This document shows positions 44,184-53,526 of a DNA stretch of 64,000 bases, piece by piece. The first letter of the stretch is position 1; the number at the start of each line of letters is the position of its first letter. The notes beneath the pieces were generated by a model, which had not been told where the DNA came from, did no database searches, and worked only from the letters and a program-made list of their open reading frames with translations. The translations under genes were made by a program, and so were the position numbers. The DNA lies in assembly GCA_000720805.1 (NCBI GenBank), contig JODI01000001.1:1-64000 (forward strand). The letters run 5' to 3'. The DNA comes from Streptomyces violaceoruber. GTDB lineage: Bacteria > Actinomycetota > Actinomycetes > Streptomycetales > Streptomycetaceae.

Positions 44184-44873
44184 TTAGTGAGGGTGCGACC
44201 GGTGGCCGCGTGGCCGCTCGAACACGGCGATGGCCAGCGCCACCATCAGCGCGCCCAGGAGCCAGCCGCCGATCACGTCCGTGGTCCAGTGGACGCCCAG
44301 CCAGATCCGGGTCACACCGACGCCGACGACGGAGACCACGGACACGGCCAGGGCCGTGATCCACACGGCGCGGGCGACGCCGTTGCGGTGCAACAGCCAC
44401 AGCAGAAGACCGCACACGACCATGGCGGTCATGGCGTGACCCGACGGGAAGGCCGCGTAGTGGGCCGTGTCGACGGGGTCGGACCAGACGGGTCGCGAAC
44501 GTCCGACCGCGGCCTTCAGGAACTGCTGCAGCAGCGTGCCCAGCGCGCAGGTCGCCGTCAGCCACGCGGCCGTCCACCAGTCGGCGCGCCGCCACACCAG
44601 CCACACCACGACGGCCGCGGCCACGATGCGCAGCGCCCATGGGTCCCAGACCCAGTCCGTCAGGATACGGAAGGCGTGGGTGACGCCGCGCTCGTCGACC
44701 GCCCAGCGGTGGGTGGTGCGGGCGATGTCCTCGTCGATGCTGATCAGGGGCGGCCACCCGGCCGCGACCAGCACCAGCAGCAGCGTCGAGCACAGCGCGA
44801 GGGCACCGGCGGCGCGGGCGGCGGCGCGGTGCGCCGGACGGCGGGGCGGGGAGTCGACGGGCGGCGTGTGCAT
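44184..44873 (-). CDS. PAP2-family phosphatase, membrane
   Basis: 229 residues with about six membrane segments. The three acid-phosphatase motifs are visible: KAAVGRSRP (motif 1), PSGHAMT (motif 2) and VTRIWLGVHWTTDVIGG (motif 3). It dephosphorylates a lipid or polyprenyl phosphate at the outer membrane face. Confidence 0.88.
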   Translation of the reverse strand: MHTPPVDSPPRRPAHRAAARAAGALALCSTLLLVLVAAGWPPLISIDEDIARTTHRWAVDERGVTHAFRILTDWVWDPWALRIVAAAVVVWLVWRRADWWTAAWLTATCALGTLLQQFLKAAVGRSRPVWSDPVDTAHYAAFPSGHAMTAMVVCGLLLWLLHRNGVARAVWITALAVSVVSVVGVGVTRIWLGVHWTTDVIGGWLLGALMVALAIAVFERPRGHRSHPH

Positions 44874-45142
44874 GCTGCGATCCTCGCCGACACGCGGGGC
44901 CCGATGCCAATCCCGTGCAACGCCGGATCGGCATCCAGGCGGCCTCGGGATGCCGTCGAGGTGTCACCGGAAGCCTCTGGCCTCGTGGTTCGGGGGTCCT
45001 GATGCGGAGGTCCCGAATCGAGGGGCCTGATGCGAGGTCCTGATGCGAGCAGCTTGTCTTGAGGGGCCTGATGCGAAGGGTCTGTTTCGGGGCCTGACTG
45101 GGCTCCTGATGTCCGGAGTCCCGCGCCGGGAGGCCCCGGTGA

Positions 45143-46075
45143 TCACCCCAGCGCCCGCAGCCCCGGCATGAACGCCACCAACAGTGGGACGACCGGGACC
45201 AGCGCGGCGGCGGCGGTCAGCCGCACGCGGCGGGCCGCCGTGAGCCGGTCCGGTGGCGCGAGCAACCGGTGCACCCGCTGGGGCAGATGGGCGTGCGGGG
45301 TCGGAGCGGGACCGAACACCCCACGGTCCTCGTTGAGTTCGACCAGGGCGAGCGCGGTGGTCAGCCGGCCGAAGCGGCGGGACGCGATGTCGTCGGCGGC
45401 GAGTTCGACCAGTCGGTGCATCTCGTCACGGAACGCGGCGAACACCGGAACCTGCGGAAACCCGCCGGCCAGCGCGGCCGAGCAGTGCAGCAGCCAGTCG
45501 TGCCGGGCCTGGGCGTGTCCCTCCTCGTGCGCGACGAGGGCGTCCAACTGCCGCCCCCGCAGGCGCCGCAACGCCGCCGTGGTGACGACGAGGCGAGGTG
45601 CCGCACCCGGCAGCCACCAGGCATCGGACCGCTCACCCTCCAGCACCACGAGCCGGGTGCCCGGATTCTCACCGGGCAACCGCGGGGCGCGCACGAGGAG
45701 TTCGGCGCGTCGCAGCCGGCGCCGGACCCGCGCCCGTACGACCTCACGCACCAGCATCACCGCGGTCCACGCCCCACCGCAGGCCAGCGCCACCGCGGTC
45801 GGTGCGGCCCACGGGCCGGCCGTACCCAGCGCGTACGCTCCCACCACGGCGCGCGGCGCCGGGGCGAACACCTGGCCCCGCACCGCCTGCCAGGCCACCG
45901 CCGCGCTGAGCGTCATCGACAGCGCACAGCACAGCAGGACGGCTGCCACCACGCACTGCCACACCCACAGGGCGACGACCGGTTCGCGGTCCGTCCAGTC
46001 CGCCCGGGCCAGCAGCCGGGGAGCGACGACGGCGGTCAGGGCGCCGAGCAGCAACAGTGCCGCGGGGAGCATCAT
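45143..46075 (-). CDS. M56-family membrane metallopeptidase (BlaR1-like)
   Basis: 310 residues. About three N-terminal membrane segments, a cytoplasmic zinc protease domain with HEEGH (VAHEEGHAQARHDW) and downstream Glu (LVELAADDIASRRFG), and a C-terminal membrane segment. No BlaI-type repressor gene, the usual partner, is adjacent. The preceding gene on the strand encodes a DUF5134 protein. Confidence 0.85.
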   Translation of the reverse strand: MMLPAALLLLGALTAVVAPRLLARADWTDREPVVALWVWQCVVAAVLLCCALSMTLSAAVAWQAVRGQVFAPAPRAVVGAYALGTAGPWAAPTAVALACGGAWTAVMLVREVVRARVRRRLRRAELLVRAPRLPGENPGTRLVVLEGERSDAWWLPGAAPRLVVTTAALRRLRGRQLDALVAHEEGHAQARHDWLLHCSAALAGGFPQVPVFAAFRDEMHRLVELAADDIASRRFGRLTTALALVELNEDRGVFGPAPTPHAHLPQRVHRLLAPPDRLTAARRVRLTAAAALVPVVPLLVAFMPGLRALG

Positions 46076-46247
46076 GAGGGCAGCTTATGAGCGCCGCGCC
46101 GCTCAGGGGTACGGACCGCGGGGCCGAAGTGACGCAGGCAACGGTCGCGTACGAGGAACGGTCACGTACGAGCTTCCCGGCGTACTGCTGCGATCCCCGG
46201 CGGCCCGTGATACCCGGCGTACCGCCTCACCTCACACACCTCAGGCC

Positions 46248-46787
46248 TCACAGCGTCAGCAGCATTGCCACCATGGCGATCCCCATCGACAGCCGGCAGA
46301 CCCGCACCAACTCCGGCCGGTCTCCCCATCCCACGGACCCGTCCGCCGCGGCGGCAGGCATCAGCCGTACGCCGGACAGCAGCACGTAGCCCGTGAAGTA
46401 GAGCAGCAGCGTCCCGGTCACCAGGGGAATCCCGGCCCCGCCGTGCCCGGCGTGCTGTCCGGGGGAGGCGGCCATCACCACCGCCATGTAGACCATGGCC
46501 GAGGAGCCCATCAGATGGTGCAGGTGATGCGCGCACGCCCTGGCCTCCCACAGGGCGTGCAGCGCCGCCGCGCCGAACACCACGGCATAGGCGGGCCAGG
46601 CCCACGACGGCGGGGTGAACACCGCTGCCGGTACGGCCATCGCGGCCATCCCGAAACCCATCAGCGCCTCGCCGCCCGCGGCCCGGCGCTGCTCCTCCAC
46701 GCGGCTGCGCATCCGCAGCAGGCAGTACGCCCCGGTCGCCGCGCACAACGCCACCAGCAGCCAGCCTGGCGAAGCCGGTCCGCGCAC
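46248..46787 (-). CDS. DUF5134 membrane protein
   Basis: 179 residues, about five to six membrane segments, His-rich stretch ACAHHLHHLMGSSAMVYMAV and GQHAGHGG, which could bind metal. GTG 46787 is favoured because GGGGAGG lies five bases upstream; GTG 46793 overlaps that site. DUF5134 and M56 genes neighbour each other in other Streptomyces as well, to my recollection. The function is unknown. Confidence 0.78.
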   Translation of the reverse strand: MRGPASPGWLLVALCAATGAYCLLRMRSRVEEQRRAAGGEALMGFGMAAMAVPAAVFTPPSWAWPAYAVVFGAAALHALWEARACAHHLHHLMGSSAMVYMAVVMAASPGQHAGHGGAGIPLVTGTLLLYFTGYVLLSGVRLMPAAAADGSVGWGDRPELVRVCRLSMGIAMVAMLLTL

Positions 46788-46960
46788 GCCCACCTCCCCG
46801 CTCGACGGTCGCTCGACGGTCGGTCAAGGGATGCCCGGGCCGTGCGGCGTGCAAGCGAGCGCAAGGGTGTACGTGGGGAGCACTCGACGGAGCACGGCAA
46901 GGCGGCGGGAACTCCGGGAGGGAATTCCGGGAGGAGATCAGGAAGGGATCCGGGGAGAAA

Positions 46961-46996
46961 TGCTTTCCAAGTAAAACACATGCTAAACTCTCTCGC
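46961..46996 (+). promoter_or_regulatory. leaderless promoter/operator of the FUSC-MarR operon
   Basis: TAAACT at 46984-46989 is seven bases before the ATG, and no ribosome site exists, so transcription probably starts at the ATG. ATGCT occurs twice (46960-46964, 46980-46984) around an AT-rich core; this could be the MarR site. Confidence 0.45.
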
Positions 46997-48910
46997 ATGA
47001 GCCGTGCCGCCCCCGACGCCCCGCCCGCCCATCGACTTCCGCTGGCCGGAGTACTGCGGCTCGGCCGGCCCTCCGACATCTGGTTCAAGCCGGCTCTGAG
47101 CGTGGTCGTCGCGGTCGCCCCGCCCAACCTGATCCTCCTGGCGCTCGGCCGGCTCGACCTGGCGATGTACACGATGGCCGGGTCCCTGTGTGCCCTGTAC
47201 GCCCACAACCGCCCCTACGCCGCCCGGGCCCGTGCGCTGGCCTGGGTCGTCCTCGGCATGCTCGGCGGTCTCGGCACCGCCCTGGTCACGGCCTCGCTCA
47301 CCGGCAGTGCCGTCGTCCTGGTGACCGTCGGTGCCGTCCTGGCCGCCGTACAGAAGACGCTGTGCGACGCCACCCGCGTCGGGCCGCCCGGAAACGTGGT
47401 CCTCACCTTCATCAGCACCGCCGCGCTGTTCGCGCCGCAGACCCTCGGGCAGGTGCCGGGGCATCTGGGGCTGGCCGCCGTGACCGGCCTGTGGGCCTGG
47501 GGCGTCGGTATGGCGCCCGGGCTGCGGCGCCCGCACGGCCCGGAGCGCCGCGCCACCGCGCAGGCCCTGAACGCGGCCGCCGCCTACGCCGCCACGGGCG
47601 GCACCGGTGACGGCCACGCCAGGAGCCGGGCCGCCGCGGCCGCCGCCGTGCAGGCCGCCTGGCAGTCCCTGCTGTCCGCCGGCGGCCGCACCGCGACCCG
47701 TCGCGCCCTCGAACGGCTCCTCGTCCGCGCCGAGGTGGCCCTCGCCGCCCCCGCCGACACGGACCCGGAGCGGCTGCGCGCCTGGGCCCGCGCCCTGCGC
47801 GGCACCGGACCGGTCCCGCGGGCGGACGCCCGCCGCGACGAGGCGCTTGACGAGCCGTCCGCCGGAACACCGGCCGAGGCCGACGAGCAGCCGGGGGAGA
47901 CCCCTGCCGGAGCCCGGTCGAGGTCCGGCCGGACCGGCGAGCAGCGGGAGCTGCCCCTTGCCGGGGCCCGGCTGACCCCCGACGGGCAGCGGGGGACGAC
48001 TCCTGCCGGAGCCCGGTCGAGGTCCGGCCGGACCGGCGAGCAGCCTGGGGTGCCTCTTCCCGGGGCCCGGTCGGCGTCCGACGAGACCGACGAACTCCTC
48101 GGGCTGGACGCCGAGCTCGCCGCCCCCGCCCGCCCGTGGTGGAGCCGCCTCGGCCCCCTGACCCCGCTGGCCCTGCGCACCGCGCTCGGCTGCGCCCTGG
48201 CCGGATACGTCTCCCTCGCTCTCGGTGTCGGCCGCCCGTACTGGGCCGTGGTCACCGCCGCCTCGCTCTATCAGGCGAACCTCACCCTCACCTGGAGCCG
48301 GGGCGTCCAGCGTGTCGTCGGCAACCTGGTCGGTGTCCTCCTCTTCGCCGCCGTCGCCCCGCTGGCCCATCTCGGCCCGGCGGCGCTGGTCCTGTGCTGT
48401 CTCGCCTTCAACTTCGGCGCGGAGGCGCTGATCAGCCGCAACTACTGGCTCGGCAGTGTCTGCGTGACCCCGATGGCGCTGCTCATCACCGAGTTCGCCG
48501 GCTACCAGCAGCCCGGCCGGCTGATCGTCGAGCGGGCCGCGGACACCGTCGTAGGCGCCGTGGTCGGTCTGGTCGCGGCTGTCGCCGTCACCAACCGGCG
48601 CGCGGGCGACCGTGTCGGCCACGCCCTGACCGACGTCGAGCGGGCCCGCGAACGTGCGGCACGGCTCCTGGCGGAGCCGCACGCCGTCCCCGCCGCCCTG
48701 GAGGGGGCCCGCCGGATCCTGGCCGCCGCCCTGGTCGAACTGCGCGGCACGGTCGAGGCCGCGTCCGGCGAGTGGTGGCAGCGTGCGCTGCCGCACGAGA
48801 GGGTCGTGCGCGCCGAGCAGTCCGGACACCGTACGCTCGCGGCGACGGTTCGGCGCCAGGGACTGCACCTGGACCGGCACACGGACACGACGGAGGGCGT
48901 ACGGCCATGA
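46997..48910 (+). CDS. FUSC-family transporter, second copy
   Basis: 637 residues. Two membrane blocks (about 28-165 and 385-530) flank a 200-residue hydrophilic centre. The second block has YWAVVTAASLYQANLTLTWSRGVQRVVGN (YWAVVTAASLY, WSRGVQRVVGN). The centre contains a duplicated segment TPAGARSRSGRTGEQ. It is probably an efflux protein for aromatic or fatty compounds, regulated by the MarR protein encoded by the overlapping downstream gene. Confidence 0.84.
   Translation: MSRAAPDAPPAHRLPLAGVLRLGRPSDIWFKPALSVVVAVAPPNLILLALGRLDLAMYTMAGSLCALYAHNRPYAARARALAWVVLGMLGGLGTALVTASLTGSAVVLVTVGAVLAAVQKTLCDATRVGPPGNVVLTFISTAALFAPQTLGQVPGHLGLAAVTGLWAWGVGMAPGLRRPHGPERRATAQALNAAAAYAATGGTGDGHARSRAAAAAAVQAAWQSLLSAGGRTATRRALERLLVRAEVALAAPADTDPERLRAWARALRGTGPVPRADARRDEALDEPSAGTPAEADEQPGETPAGARSRSGRTGEQRELPLAGARLTPDGQRGTTPAGARSRSGRTGEQPGVPLPGARSASDETDELLGLDAELAAPARPWWSRLGPLTPLALRTALGCALAGYVSLALGVGRPYWAVVTAASLYQANLTLTWSRGVQRVVGNLVGVLLFAAVAPLAHLGPAALVLCCLAFNFGAEALISRNYWLGSVCVTPMALLITEFAGYQQPGRLIVERAADTVVGAVVGLVAAVAVTNRRAGDRVGHALTDVERARERAARLLAEPHAVPAALEGARRILAAALVELRGTVEAASGEWWQRALPHERVVRAEQSGHRTLAATVRRQGLHLDRHTDTTEGVRP
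47903..48043 (+). repeat. in-frame 42-base direct repeat inside the FUSC gene
   Basis: Bases 47903-47944 are repeated exactly at 48002-48043, 99 bases apart (33 codons). It lengthens the hydrophilic linker without changing frame. Confidence 0.9.
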
Positions 48911-49455
48911 CGGGGACTGACGGACGGCCGACCACGACACAGGACGCGAGAAGGAACGACACGGTCGCCGCGGTCGTCCGGCAGTGGCGGACCGTCCACC
49001 CCGACCTCGACACCGGCCCCATGGAGATCATCGGCCGCGTCAACCGCTGCGCCGCCCTCCTCCAGCAGGCCGAGGACGCCCCACTGCGCCGGGCCGGCCT
49101 CAGCCGCCCCGAGTTCGACCTGCTCGGCGCGCTGCGCCGCACCGGACACGAGCTGACCCCCGGTGAACTGGCCCGCGAGACCTTCTCCTCGGGCGCCGCC
49201 GTCACCAAGCGGCTCAAGGCCCTGACCGAGCGGGGACTGGTCGAGCGACGCGGTGACGCCCGTGACCGCCGCGTCGCCCACGTCCGCCTCACGGACGCCG
49301 GCCGTGACCTTGTCGACGGCATCCTGCCCGAGCAACTCGCCTACGAGACCTCGGTGCTGTCCGGGATCGACCCCACCCAGCGGGACGAACTGGCCTCGCT
49401 GCTCGCCGGGTTGCTGGGCCGGCTGGAGGGCCTGGCGGGAGTACTGCGGCCCTGA
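48907..49455 (+). CDS. MarR-family transcriptional regulator
   Basis: 182 residues. Winged helix: LSRPEFDLLGALRRTGHEL, LARETFSSGAAVTKRLKALTERGLVERR (in pieces), wing GDARDRRVAHVRLTDAG. ATG overlaps the FUSC stop (ATGA), and GGAGGG lies upstream. It likely represses the FUSC gene and itself in response to the exported compound. Confidence 0.9.
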   Translation: MTGTDGRPTTTQDARRNDTVAAVVRQWRTVHPDLDTGPMEIIGRVNRCAALLQQAEDAPLRRAGLSRPEFDLLGALRRTGHELTPGELARETFSSGAAVTKRLKALTERGLVERRGDARDRRVAHVRLTDAGRDLVDGILPEQLAYETSVLSGIDPTQRDELASLLAGLLGRLEGLAGVLRP

Positions 49456-49504
49456 GCGCCTGTGGCGCCCCGCAGTCTCCGCACGATTCCCAGGCGACGT
49501 GCCA

Positions 49505-49534
49505 TTGACGCGGCCGACACCCCCTTCCTACGTT
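49505..49534 (+). promoter_or_regulatory. promoter of the clan-A glycosidase gene
   Basis: TTGACG (49505-49510), an 18-base spacer, and TACGTT (49529-49534), fitting TTGACN / TANNNT. It lies 60 bases upstream of the start codon. Confidence 0.5.
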
Positions 49535-49594
49535 CGACCGGGCCGGTTCGGATCATCGAGCGGCGTACGACATACCGGACGAAGGATGGACGCC

Positions 49595-52192
49595 GTGACA
49601 GCCGAAGACCCCGCCGCCGTTCCCGAGCAGCTCACCGTCGACCTCGCCACCGGGACGGGCCCCTTCCACGGCGGCGCGAGCGGAACGCTCTACGGTCTGT
49701 ACGGCGAGGGTGTGCCCAGCCATGCGGTCGTCGAGGGCATGTACGTCCGCACGGTCACCACCAAGGCCCAGGACGGCACCCAGCACCCGGGCGCCGACGC
49801 GCTGGAGATCCTGCCGTCCTTCGTCGCGGCCGGCGGCCAGGACGTGTACGTCTATCTGCCCGACTTCCACCGGGGCTTCCCCTACGAGTGGCCCGGCGCC
49901 ACCGGCGAGGAGCGGCTGGCCGGGTTCCTGGAGGTCGTCCGCCGGCAGGTCGAACACGTCCTGACACTCGGCGCGTACCGCGCCCATGTCGTGTACGTGC
50001 CGTTCAACGAGCCCGAGGGCAACATGTTCGGCGAGGGGGAGTGGAGTTACGACGGCACCTCCTGGCGCACCGACCCGCGCCCCTACTTCGAGGCCTGGAA
50101 GCGGGCGTACCGCCTCATCAAGGGCCTCGACCCCGACGCACGGGTCGCCGGACCCAACACCAGCATTCTCTACCCCGAGGTCAGAGGCTTCCTGGAGTTC
50201 GCCATGGAGCACGACGTCCTGCCCGACGTGGTCACCTGGCACGAACTGTCCTCACCGGCCGAGGTGCGCACGAACGTGGCCCGGTACCGGGCGCTGGAGA
50301 CGGAGTTGGGCATCGGACCGCTGCCCGTCAACCTCAACGAGTACGCGCACAACTACCACCTCTCCGTCCCCGGCCAGATGGTGCAGTGGATCTCGGCGAT
50401 CGAGGAGTCGAAGGTCGACGCGGACCTGGCGTACTGGAACATCGCGGGCAACCTGAACGACTCGGCCGTCGAGGCGGGCAAGGGCAACGGCCAGTGGTGG
50501 CTGTTCAACGCCTACGGGCAGCTGACCGGGAACACGTTCCGGGTCGCCGCCCCGCACCCCAACGTGCAGTACACCCTGCAGGGCCTGGCCGCCCTGGACC
50601 GGGACAAGCGGCAGGCCAGGGTGCTGTTCGGGGGCGCGGGCGGCGCGGCCGACATCGTCATCGAGGGCGTCGACCCGGACGTGTTCGGTACCACCGCGCA
50701 CATACGGCTGCAGGAGATCCCCTGGACGGGCCAAGTAGGCGTCTGTTCCGGGCCGTTGCGACTGCGGGACGAGGAACTCCCGGTCGCGGACGGTCGGTTG
50801 ACCCTGCATCTGACCGGCCTGGATGCGATGTCCGCCTACCAGGTGATCCTTTCGCCCGGCGGAAGGGGAGCCGTCTGTCTCCCGCCCTCGGTGGGTGGAC
50901 GATGGACGTACGAGGCCGAGGACGCCACGTACACGGGCGGCGGCTACACCAAGAACGGGCCCGAGGGATCCCCGGCCGACGTCGACCGGTTCGCCACCTC
51001 GGGCGGCTATCACGTGGGCGGTCTGCGCACCGGCTCCGACGGCGTGCTCGCCTTCGACGTCGAGGTCCCGCGGGACGGGACGTACGACATCCAGGTCTTC
51101 GCCAACTCCCACAACGAGGCCGAGCTCGTGCGCGAACAGGGGCCCACCAACGTCTTCCTGCGCGTCGACGGACGGGATCCGCGCGAACTGCTGCTGCCGC
51201 TCGGGTACAAGTGGGCGGTGTGGGGCCACACCGACACCAGGGTCGCGCTGACCGCGGGCGCCCACCGCATCACCCTCGCCGCGCACGACCCCGACCTCGG
51301 CGTCACGAAGGGGGACGCCGTCATCGACAAGCTCGACCTCGTACTGCGCGCCGACGACGACACCGCGGTGTACGAGGCCGAGTACGCCGCCCTCGCCGGC
51401 GGGGCAGCCGTCAGCCACGCGCATCGCGGCGCCTCGGGCCCCGGTGCCGCCGTGCTCCCGAGAGGCGGCACCGTCACCTTCTGGGTGCACGCCGACGACG
51501 ACGGCGAAGCGAGCGTGACCGTCGACGTACTGGGGCCCGGTGAAGGCCGGCTGACCGTCAACGGCGAGGACACCGGCCGCGTCGAGCGGGGTGCCGTCCC
51601 ACTCTTCCTGACCGGCGGCGTCAACAAGCTCACAGTCACCGGCACGTCGGAACTCCTGGTCCTGGACCGGCTGCGCGTCGGCCCCTCGCGCGGCCTGCTG
51701 ACCACCACCGCCCACCCGGCCGAGGAGGGAGCCCTCACCGGCACCGCCAAGGTGACCGGATTCGCGTACGCCACCGGCGGCAAGGCGGTCGACGGGATCG
51801 GCGCGGGCCCCGGCAACGCCCTCACGCTGACGGTGACGGCCGAGCACGCCGGCCGTCACGCGCTGACCGTCCGCTACGCCAACGGCGAGCAGGCGCCCGC
51901 CACCCACTACAACCCCGACCCCGTCTGCCGCCACGCGGACGTCAGCGTCAACGGGGCCGCCCCGCGGCGGGTCCTGTTCCCCACCACCTTCCACTTCGGC
52001 AACTTCCGGCAGCTCGCGCTCCCGGTCACCCTCGACGAGGGCGCCAACACGATCACCTTCACGGCCGACGAACTTCCCGACTTCGACGGCGTCACCCGCA
52101 ATCCGCACGGTCAGCGCTCCGCGTACGCCCCCGTCATCGACCGGGTGACGGTGACGCGGCTGTTCCTGACCCGGGCTCCTGGGGCCGCATGA
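49595..52192 (+). CDS. clan-A glycoside hydrolase-like protein (GH39-like) with C-terminal binding modules
   Basis: 865 residues. A TIM-barrel domain (about 20-400) has acid/base candidate Glu139 in PFNEPEGN and nucleophile candidate Glu249 in NLNEYAHNYH. After it come a beta-sandwich, then two or three jelly-roll modules resembling CBM35/CBM6 (WTYEAEDATYTGGGYTKNG; TAVYEAEYAALAGG; GFAYATGGKAVDG). No signal peptide is present, unusual for a glycan-binding enzyme. GTG 49595 is chosen since GAAGGA lies eight bases upstream; ATG 49586 is in frame. The substrate is unknown. Confidence 0.78.
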   Translation: MTAEDPAAVPEQLTVDLATGTGPFHGGASGTLYGLYGEGVPSHAVVEGMYVRTVTTKAQDGTQHPGADALEILPSFVAAGGQDVYVYLPDFHRGFPYEWPGATGEERLAGFLEVVRRQVEHVLTLGAYRAHVVYVPFNEPEGNMFGEGEWSYDGTSWRTDPRPYFEAWKRAYRLIKGLDPDARVAGPNTSILYPEVRGFLEFAMEHDVLPDVVTWHELSSPAEVRTNVARYRALETELGIGPLPVNLNEYAHNYHLSVPGQMVQWISAIEESKVDADLAYWNIAGNLNDSAVEAGKGNGQWWLFNAYGQLTGNTFRVAAPHPNVQYTLQGLAALDRDKRQARVLFGGAGGAADIVIEGVDPDVFGTTAHIRLQEIPWTGQVGVCSGPLRLRDEELPVADGRLTLHLTGLDAMSAYQVILSPGGRGAVCLPPSVGGRWTYEAEDATYTGGGYTKNGPEGSPADVDRFATSGGYHVGGLRTGSDGVLAFDVEVPRDGTYDIQVFANSHNEAELVREQGPTNVFLRVDGRDPRELLLPLGYKWAVWGHTDTRVALTAGAHRITLAAHDPDLGVTKGDAVIDKLDLVLRADDDTAVYEAEYAALAGGAAVSHAHRGASGPGAAVLPRGGTVTFWVHADDDGEASVTVDVLGPGEGRLTVNGEDTGRVERGAVPLFLTGGVNKLTVTGTSELLVLDRLRVGPSRGLLTTTAHPAEEGALTGTAKVTGFAYATGGKAVDGIGAGPGNALTLTVTAEHAGRHALTVRYANGEQAPATHYNPDPVCRHADVSVNGAAPRRVLFPTTFHFGNFRQLALPVTLDEGANTITFTADELPDFDGVTRNPHGQRSAYAPVIDRVTVTRLFLTRAPGAA

Positions 52193-52601
52193 GCCGTAGG
52201 TCCTCGCCCCACGCGTCGAGCGTGGGGCCGTGCCCGGCCCGTGCCACCTCCTCGACCCGGGCGAACAGCCGTTGCTGCGGCCCCGCCTCACCGGTGGCCG
52301 CGATGCGTCCCACGGCATCCAGCAGGGCGTCCGTCTCCCATCCGGGCAGAGGGAACCGCTCCAGCTCCCACACCAGGTACTTGTTGTAGGGCCGTGGACG
52401 CCGGTCGAGTGCGAACAGCAGCTCCAGCAGCTGCCCCATGCTGTCGGCGGCGTCCAGCCTGGCGGCGAGCGGATGGCCGTCGCGGGTGTTCTTGACGGAC
52501 CGGTAGAGCGAGTTGGCGTAGGCGTCCAGCGGGCCGGCCGCCGCGTGGAACGCCTCGTCCTCGCCCGCTCCTCGGGGCCGAGGGCCCGGTCAAGCTTGGT
52601 G
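52134..52601 (-). pseudogene. nucleotidyltransferase remnant, C-terminal part
   Basis: About 150 residues of a nucleotidyltransferase-type protein: FHAAAGPLDAYANSLYRSVKN, LELLFALDRRPRPYNKYLVW, FPLPGWETDALLDAVGRI. Upstream, KLDRALGPEERA is in a different frame, and nothing precedes it but the neighbouring gene's stop at 52610. The N-terminal half, with the catalytic GS-x-D/E motif, is missing. It overlaps the 3' end of the glycosidase gene by 59 bases. A matching N-terminal piece lies at 59774-59959. Confidence 0.78.
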
Positions 52602-52609
52602 ACGAAGGA

Positions 52610-53428
52610 TCAGAGGCCGGCGCGGCCGTGGCTGAAGTAGCCGCGGAAGGCGATGTCGGACTTCGCCACGCCGCGTTCGCCGACCAGGTGGCGGCGGATC
52701 CCGGTGGCCAGCGAGGACTCGCCGGCCGTGAAGGTGTAGAAGCGCCCTGCGGGAAGGCGGGCCTGTTTCACCGCGTCCAGGGCGAGGGCACCGGGTTTCG
52801 CGCCCGGATCGGTGCGGGGCAGCCAGTGGACGATGCTGCCCGGCGGTGCGGTGATGTCGCTGCGGATGTCCTCGGCCGACGGGACTTCCAGGAAGGCCTC
52901 GGCGGGCAGGTTCGCCGCGGACTGTTCCAGGATGGCGAGGATCGCCGGAAGGGCGCTCTCGTCACCGACGAGGAGCTGCCAGGCGGCGTCGGGGGCGGGC
53001 GCGTAGCTGTGTCCCTCGTCGAGGAACGCGACTCTGGTGTCGGGCTCGGCGGCCCGCGCCCATCGGGTGCCCGGGCCGGCCGCGCCGGGGCTGTCGGCGG
53101 CGTGGAGCGAGATCTCGATGTCGAACGCCGACACCTCGGGGCGAAAGCGCCGGATCGAGTACGTCCTCACCCGCGGGCGCAGCTTGCCGCCCTGGAGCGT
53201 GAGCTGGAGAATCCACCGTTCGCTGCTGGGCAGGAACACCTCCGCGGCGTCGTCGTCGGGGTCGGCGAAGAACAGACGGCCTGCTTGGTCGAAGCCTGAT
53301 CGCTGAAGGTGCTGGACGTCCTCGCCGCCCAGCGTGACGGTCATGAAGTGCGGACTGGGCTGCTCGCTTCCCCGCACGGTCAACGACAGCATCCGCCGCT
53401 TGCGCGGGCGCTGGATCCGGGACGCCAC
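52610..53428 (-). CDS. siderophore-interacting protein (flavin-dependent ferric reductase)
   Basis: 272 residues. The FAD domain has RVRTYSIRRF and the segment LTVRGSEQPSPHFMTVTLGG; the C-terminal NAD(P)H-like SIP domain has DAAWQLLVGDESALPAILAIL and GRFYTFTAGESSLATGIRRHL. It reduces ferric siderophores in the cytoplasm. GTG 53428 follows GGGGGAGG at the right distance, and avoids the overlap with the AraC gene that the longer form (from 53551) would have. Confidence 0.88.
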   Translation of the reverse strand: MASRIQRPRKRRMLSLTVRGSEQPSPHFMTVTLGGEDVQHLQRSGFDQAGRLFFADPDDDAAEVFLPSSERWILQLTLQGGKLRPRVRTYSIRRFRPEVSAFDIEISLHAADSPGAAGPGTRWARAAEPDTRVAFLDEGHSYAPAPDAAWQLLVGDESALPAILAILEQSAANLPAEAFLEVPSAEDIRSDITAPPGSIVHWLPRTDPGAKPGALALDAVKQARLPAGRFYTFTAGESSLATGIRRHLVGERGVAKSDIAFRGYFSHGRAGL

Positions 53429-53526
53429 CGCTACCTCCCCCGGGGACAGGACATGGGCTTCATCAGGGTCATGCGACCACTCTCGGCGCGGCGCACCCGG
53501 CAAGACCACCGGTAAACTGACGCCTG

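Noticed and set aside
44874..45142. Several copies of CTGATGCG in the gap before the M56 gene.
   Set aside because: Spacing is irregular and copies are short, so a structured repeat or operator could not be supported.
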